Shown piece by piece: positions 7,087-11,397 of a stretch of 11,397 nt of DNA. Every line of letters starts with the position of its first letter. The stretch's first letter is position 1. The notes under the pieces were generated by a model. That model was not told where the DNA came from. It worked only from the letters and a program-made list of their open reading frames with translations, and did no database searches. This DNA comes from DATHBD01 sp035296325 (GTDB taxonomy: Bacteria; Actinomycetota; Actinomycetes; Mycobacteriales; Micromonosporaceae), in contig DATHBD010000083.1 of assembly GCA_035296325.1 (NCBI GenBank), positions 1 through 11,397 on the forward strand. Reading direction: 5' to 3'. Made by a program: the position numbers and the translations under genes.

Positions 7087-9696
7087 GTGCACGAATTAGC
7101 CACAACGGGCAGCTCGCTCAGTACCCTCGAATCCGTGGCCTCAAATGCGCACAAGAACCTCGGCGAGGCGGTGCGGGACTTCGACCGCGGCACGGTGACC
7201 GCTCGCGTCTCGGCCGCGGACCGGCACGCCGAGGAGATCCGAGAGCTATTTCCCCTGGCTGACTGGCCATCGCTGCCAGTGGAGCGGTACGCGCTAGGCC
7301 CGCCCGACAGCAAGGCGTCGTTGTGCTACCGGTTGGAGTTCGGCTCGCCGGAGTTAGGCAGCATCCGAGGGGGCAGCGCCCGAAAGTTGATCATTTACGC
7401 GCGAGGGGACGGTTCGGGTTGGTTTTACGACCCCACGTTTGAATCGCATCAGGCGGCTTGGGAGGCGGTCCGGTCCGGCTTCGTCCGCGCCTTCGAACTT
7501 GCGCGACAGGGCGAGGTCGGTGCCGTCGATGACATCGACGCGCTGCGTTCAGGGCCGGCGGTTACGGCCAAGGCGGTGTTCGTCTACCACCCTGGTGAAC
7601 TGCTGCCCATTTACTCCCAGGTGCACTTGCGGCACTTCCTCGAGCGGCTGGCCGACGGTAACCCGGCTTCGCTGACTCCGCTGTCCGCGAACCGCCGGTT
7701 GCTCGATCTTCTCCGGGACACCGGGCTGTTCGACGGCTGGCATCCCGTTGAGGTCATGTACTTCTTGTACTGGTGGGCTGATCCGCGGGCGGCACCCGCG
7801 ATTGTGAAGATTGCGCCCGGTGAAGGTGCACGGCTGTGGCCTGAGTGCCGCGACGGCGGGTTCATCTGCGTGGGCTGGGATCAGGTCGGTGACCTAGAGG
7901 CCTTCGCGTCCGAGGAGGATTTCCGCGCGGCGTTCGCGGAGCACTTCCCGTACAACGGCAATTTGTCTACGGTGACTCGCAAGGCACGCGAGGTGTGGCG
8001 GCTTGCGTCGCTCGAACCCGGTGACCGGGTGGTCGCTAACGAGGGGACCAGCAAGGTTCTCGCGATCGGCACGGTCGTCGAGCCGGGTTACGTATGGCGG
8101 CCGGACCGGGCTGAGTTCAAGCACACAGTCACGGTGGAGTGGGACCAGTCGTATGCCCGCACACTGCCGGAGCCGATGAAGAGGTGGGCCGTCACGACGG
8201 TCGCGGACGTACCGGGCACGGTGTGGCGAGCGATCACGGGCGAGCTCCCCGCCATCGCGGCGACGGCATCGGAGCCCACGGCGCCGGGTACCCTTGCAGC
8301 CGAGGATCAACAGTTGCAGTCCCTCGGCGATGCGCTGAAACGCAAAGGCCAGGTAGTTCTCTACGGTCCACCCGGCACCGGCAAGACGTACACCGCGCTG
8401 CGCTTCGCAGCCTGGTGGCTCGCTCGGGGACGAACCGGACTGGATCCGTTGGCCCGCTTCGGCACAGCAGAGTTCCATGCGGTCGTGGCGGCGTTGGGTG
8501 CCCCGCCGGATGTGCCGACCGCCTGGTGGATGGTGGCCAATCCGGCCGAGTGGTCTTGGGAGCGGCTGTTCGCCGAGGGGACCGTCGACTACCGTGCTGG
8601 CCGGATCGCCCGCAACTACGCCGTGATCCGGCCCGGAGACGTGGTGTTCTGTTACGAGGCGCAGCCCGTCCAGCGGCTCGTCGGCATTGCCCGTGTCGCC
8701 GATGTGGACGTGGAGCGCCAGCTCCCGCTGCGCCTGGCCCCGCTGACCCGCCTGAGGGACGGCCCCACCTGGGCACAGATGCGCGACAACCCGGTTCTGT
8801 CGGCGAGCGAGCCGGTGGTGAACCGCAGTCAGGGCACGCTATTCGCCGTCACTGCCGAGGAGTTCGCCGAACTGGCTGGGTTGATTGGAGAAGCGAACCC
8901 GGAGGTCATCGCGGCGATGACGCATCGCGGCGATGTCGGCCAACTCACCCAGGTCACCTTTCACCCGTCGTATGGCTACGAGGACTTCATCGAGGGCTTC
9001 AAGCCCACGACCGCCGCCGGCGGCGGGCTCAACCTGCGCCTTGTCGACGGGATCTTCAAGAGGGTCTGCCGCTGTGCGGCGGCAGACCCGGACCGGCCGT
9101 ACCTTGTCGTAATCGACGAGGTGAACCGCGGGAATATGCCGAAGATCTTCGGAGAGCTCATCACGTTACTTGAAGTCGACAAGCGAGGGTTGGCGGTGCG
9201 GCTACCGCAGAGCGGCGAGTTGTTCGCTGTGCCCCCCAACGTCTACGTGCTCGGGACCATGAACACGGCGGACCGCAGTATCCGCCTCCTCGACGCCGCC
9301 TTGCGGCGCCGGTTCGCCTTCCACGAGCTGCTGCCTGATCGCGAGCCGTTGGAAGGGGCGTTCGTGGGCAAGCTCCACCTGGCCGAACTGCTGACCGTCC
9401 TGAACGCGCGGATCCGTGTCGAGGTGGGACGGGAGCGGCAAGTCGGGCACGCATTCTTCCTCCGCGACGGGCAGCCGGTGGCGACTGATGCGGACTTCGC
9501 CGCGGCGTTCCGCGGCGACGTCGTGCCGCTGCTCCAGGAGTACGCGTGCGACGATTACGGCCTCCTGGTTCGACTGCTGGGCGGTGCGTTGATCGACGAA
9601 GGTGAGCAGCGGCTGCGTGAGCTACCCGACGCTGACCTCGTCGACGCGCTATACACCGAACTGCTGGCCAGCCCGGGCGGGCAGCCACCGTTGTGA
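7087..9696 (+). CDS. mcrB: McrB-type AAA+ motor with two EVE/PUA-like domains (type IV restriction)
   Basis: An 869-residue McrB-like NTPase that would assemble into a ring, bind modified DNA and drive the nuclease McrC. Residues 1-238 form an N-terminal region I do not recognise with confidence (contains FVYHPGELLPIYSQVHLRHF). Residues about 239-380 look like an EVE/PUA-type reader (FICVGWDQVGDL, LEPGDRVVANEGTSKVLAIG, FKHTVTVEW). The AAA+ domain starts with Walker A GPPGTGKT at 427-434. A second EVE-like domain follows at about 459-610 (TAWWMVANPAEWSW, RPGDVVFCYE, RLVGIARV). The AAA+ fold then resumes with HPSYGYEDFIEGF, Walker B LVVIDEVNRGN (D677, E678), the McrB signature MNTADRS (725-731) and ALRRRF (R740-R742). 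All motor motifs are intact. GTG 7087 is the first start after the in-frame stop at 7066-7068; GTG 7135 is an alternative, and neither has a good ribosome site. The stop overlaps mcrC as GTGA. Confidence 0.88.
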   Translation: MHELATTGSSLSTLESVASNAHKNLGEAVRDFDRGTVTARVSAADRHAEEIRELFPLADWPSLPVERYALGPPDSKASLCYRLEFGSPELGSIRGGSARKLIIYARGDGSGWFYDPTFESHQAAWEAVRSGFVRAFELARQGEVGAVDDIDALRSGPAVTAKAVFVYHPGELLPIYSQVHLRHFLERLADGNPASLTPLSANRRLLDLLRDTGLFDGWHPVEVMYFLYWWADPRAAPAIVKIAPGEGARLWPECRDGGFICVGWDQVGDLEAFASEEDFRAAFAEHFPYNGNLSTVTRKAREVWRLASLEPGDRVVANEGTSKVLAIGTVVEPGYVWRPDRAEFKHTVTVEWDQSYARTLPEPMKRWAVTTVADVPGTVWRAITGELPAIAATASEPTAPGTLAAEDQQLQSLGDALKRKGQVVLYGPPGTGKTYTALRFAAWWLARGRTGLDPLARFGTAEFHAVVAALGAPPDVPTAWWMVANPAEWSWERLFAEGTVDYRAGRIARNYAVIRPGDVVFCYEAQPVQRLVGIARVADVDVERQLPLRLAPLTRLRDGPTWAQMRDNPVLSASEPVVNRSQGTLFAVTAEEFAELAGLIGEANPEVIAAMTHRGDVGQLTQVTFHPSYGYEDFIEGFKPTTAAGGGLNLRLVDGIFKRVCRCAAADPDRPYLVVIDEVNRGNMPKIFGELITLLEVDKRGLAVRLPQSGELFAVPPNVYVLGTMNTADRSIRLLDAALRRRFAFHELLPDREPLEGAFVGKLHLAELLTVLNARIRVEVGRERQVGHAFFLRDGQPVATDADFAAAFRGDVVPLLQEYACDDYGLLVRLLGGALIDEGEQRLRELPDADLVDALYTELLASPGGQPPL

Positions 9697-10973
9697 CGAC
9701 GCACGTCCTCAGCGAGTACCAGACCAAGCGGCTGCCCTGGCCACATGTCGGCGCAGCGGACCGCTCGTTGGGCGAGTTGGTCGAGGCCCAGGGGCGGCGG
9801 CTGCGCGTCCGATGGCTCGCCGACGGCGAGGCAGAGATCACCACGTACTCATGGATCGGGGTCGTGCAGTTTGACCAGTGCCAACTCCATATTGTCCCGA
9901 AAGCATGCGACGGCAACGTCGGCGTCCTGCGGATGGTCGACTACGCCAGTGGCCTCGACGCGCTACGTGAGATCGTCGCCGTCCGGACCCTTGCCGCCGC
10001 GGGTGCCCACCTGCGTGACCTGGTCTGCCAGCTGGTGGTCAAGATGTCGGAGGACATCCTGCGGCGCGGCCCGGCCCGTGACTACGTCACCCGAGAGGAT
10101 GCGCTCCCAGCGTTGCGCGGCCGGCTGCTCGCCGACCGGCAATGGCTCCGCCGATACGGCCAATTGGACCGGTTGGAGTGCCGCTACGACGAGTTCGAGA
10201 CCGACACGCTGGACAACAGGGTCCTCGCTGCCGGACTGGACCTCGCAGCACGAACCGCCTCCACCCCGGTCGTGCGCGCAGACGCGCGCCGGGTCGGAGC
10301 CGAGTTCGCAGGGCTGTGCGACCCAACCGGCCTCGACCCGGCGGCCGCCGCCACACGGCTGCACTACAGCCGCCAGAACGCGCACTACCGCACCGCGCAC
10401 CACTGGAGCATGCTCCTGCTACGCGGCGACGCCATCCGCGACCTGTACAGCGGCGGCAAAGGCCGCGCGCCCGTGTTTCTGCTGGACATGAACCGGCTGT
10501 TCGAGGACTTCGTTACCCGATTGGTCATCGACGCCATGGCGGGAACTGACGTACAGGTCCGACCCCAAGCGCGGGACCGCTCCGTTCTCGTCAACGAGTC
10601 GACGAGCCGGCCCTACGGCACCGTGATACCCGACATCCTGCTCACCCGAGGGGCATGGCGCCTCGTCGTGGACGCCAAGTACAAGCTCTACGACGACCGC
10701 AACATCGACCCCAGGGACCTTTACCAAGCATTCCTCTACGCCCAAGCGATGAGCCGTGCCGGAGCTCATCCGCTTCTGCCGACGGCGGTCCTGATCCACC
10801 CCGGTGACACGTCGCGCCTGCATCGCGTTGTGCTCCGCGGCACCGATGGTAGGTCCGCAGCGCGCGTCCGCACGATGGCCGTCGACCTCCAGGCGATCCT
10901 TCCCGGATTGGACGACCGGTTTGGACGTGCGGAACTCCACCGGACGATTCGCACCAATCTCGTCGAGCCTTAG
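9693..10973 (+). CDS. mcrC: McrC nuclease subunit (type IV restriction)
   Basis: McrC is the nuclease partner that binds the McrB ring and cuts DNA carrying modified bases. The 426-residue protein has the usual two parts. The N-terminal part (residues about 1-90) resembles the McrC McrB-contacting region, with YSWIGVVQFDQCQLHIVPK. The C-terminal part is a PD-(D/E)xK nuclease: VIPDILL with D314, then LVVDAKYK with D327 and K329, followed by DLYQAFLYAQAM, a common McrC/DUF2357-type ending. FLLDMNRLFEDFV lies just before the catalytic region, as in family members. All expected catalytic residues are present and the frame is clean. The GTG start overlaps the mcrB stop as GTGA, indicating translational coupling and fixed subunit ratios, normal for mcrBC operons. 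The gene ends at TAG 10971-10973. Confidence 0.92.
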   Translation: MTTHVLSEYQTKRLPWPHVGAADRSLGELVEAQGRRLRVRWLADGEAEITTYSWIGVVQFDQCQLHIVPKACDGNVGVLRMVDYASGLDALREIVAVRTLAAAGAHLRDLVCQLVVKMSEDILRRGPARDYVTREDALPALRGRLLADRQWLRRYGQLDRLECRYDEFETDTLDNRVLAAGLDLAARTASTPVVRADARRVGAEFAGLCDPTGLDPAAAATRLHYSRQNAHYRTAHHWSMLLLRGDAIRDLYSGGKGRAPVFLLDMNRLFEDFVTRLVIDAMAGTDVQVRPQARDRSVLVNESTSRPYGTVIPDILLTRGAWRLVVDAKYKLYDDRNIDPRDLYQAFLYAQAMSRAGAHPLLPTAVLIHPGDTSRLHRVVLRGTDGRSAARVRTMAVDLQAILPGLDDRFGRAELHRTIRTNLVEP

Positions 10974-11199
10974 CATGCCTTCTGCTGCCCGTTCCACCGT
11001 CACCGCGACCGTGATAGGTGGATTGGCTAAGCCGCTGACGCCACCGCCAACCGCGCTACACCGCGGACCAACCAAGCGCTGAATGACTACGCCCTTACGC
11101 CGACAGCACGAAGGTTCCGGTTCGGGCTCTGGAACGTCAACCACGTCGGCGAGCAGTACGACGCCGCAATGCTCCTAGTGCTCCGTGATGCTGATCGAT
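10974..11199. other. Region between mcrC and the IS630 fragment
   Basis: 226 bases with no intact gene. The second half contains an open frame with protein-like composition, listed separately as a possible remnant. I see no clear terminator hairpin after mcrC and no RNA gene. Confidence 0.5.
11031..11199 (+). pseudogene. Possible remnant of an unknown protein, truncated by the IS630 element
   Basis: After the in-frame TAA at 11028-11030 the frame is open and encodes TNQALNDYALTP followed by FRFGLWNVNHVGEQYDAAML and LVLRDAD, then enters the IS630 fragment antisense and soon stops. The composition (F-FGLW-V--VGE-YDAA-LLVL) looks like an ordered globular protein rather than random high-GC sequence. 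I do not recognise the family. No good start codon or ribosome site is visible, so the piece appears truncated at both ends. It may instead be chance open frame, which is common at this GC content. Confidence 0.3.
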
Positions 11200-11397
11200 T
11201 TACTTCGAGTTGTTCGCGACGAGTTTCTTGATGTTGGTCTGGGTGAGCCTGACTTTGGCGAGGATCTCGTCGGCGGTTGCGGTCCACTGGAACGGTCGCG
11301 GGTTGGTGTTCCAGGTGGCGAGGTAGTCGCGGATCGTGCGGATGAGGACGTGGACGGATGAGAAGGTGCCGCGGCGGATCGCCTGGCGGGTGATGAG
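11200..11397 (-). mobile_element. IS630-family transposase, C-terminal fragment (continues beyond window)
   Basis: On the minus strand, from the window edge to a TAA at 11200-11202, there are 65 sense codons. They contain IRRGTFSSVHVLIRTIRDYL, ATWNTNPRPFQWTATADEIL and KVRLTQTNIKKLVANNSK. F-SV--LI--I-DYLA-WN--P-PF-WT-TADEIL is the usual C-terminus of IS630-family (Tc1/mariner-like DDE) transposases. The N-terminal and catalytic parts lie outside the window. IS630 elements insert at TA dinucleotides; the TA at 11176-11177 just outside the coding end is a candidate boundary, but I cannot confirm the terminal repeat because the other end is missing. Confidence 0.78.

Noticed and set aside
1..11397. 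CRISPR arrays, tRNA or rRNA genes.
   Set aside because: No regularly spaced direct repeats, cloverleaf-like segments or rRNA motifs were seen on reading the window.

Overview
High-GC DNA with GTG/ATG starts and four-base start/stop overlaps, most like an actinobacterium (Streptomyces/Frankia-type codon choice; inferred from composition and protein style, not from a taxonomic marker). The window is a phage-defence island between two insertion-sequence fragments.

Layout, all main genes on the + strand: (1) 1-131, C-terminal end of an IS66-family transposase. (2) 132-394, only the C-terminal tail of an N6-adenine DNA methyltransferase that matches the DISARM class 1 methylase DrmMI. (3) 391-4236, intact drmA helicase. 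(4) 4233-6173, drmB (DUF1998 protein) with one in-frame TGA at 5070-5072. (5) 6177-6955, drmC (phospholipase D-like) with one -1 frameshift near 6677. (6) 6956-7086, a short gap with a perfect 12-bp palindrome. (7) 7087-9696, an McrB-type AAA+ protein with two EVE/PUA-like domains, the second inside the AAA+ module. (8) 9693-10973, McrC nuclease with an intact PD-(D/E)xK motif. (9) 10974-11199, no intact gene but a possible remnant of an unknown protein. (10) 11200-11397, C-terminal end of an IS630-family transposase on the - strand, running off the window.

The order methylase-drmA-drmB-drmC is that of class 1 DISARM, a multi-gene anti-phage system in which DrmA and DrmB act together on incoming DNA and DrmMI marks self DNA. 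Here the methylase is cut down to its tail next to an IS66 end, drmB has a nonsense codon where a Trp codon is expected, and drmC has a frameshift. The DISARM locus therefore looks inactivated, with drmA the only uninterrupted gene. The neighbouring mcrB-mcrC pair has all visible key motifs and looks functional: a two-gene, translationally coupled type IV (modification-dependent) restriction system.

The most interesting points are the three separate lesions in one DISARM operon, the dual-reader McrB with a reader domain placed between Walker A and Walker B, and the juxtaposition of a dying methylation-using system with a live methylation-targeting one.
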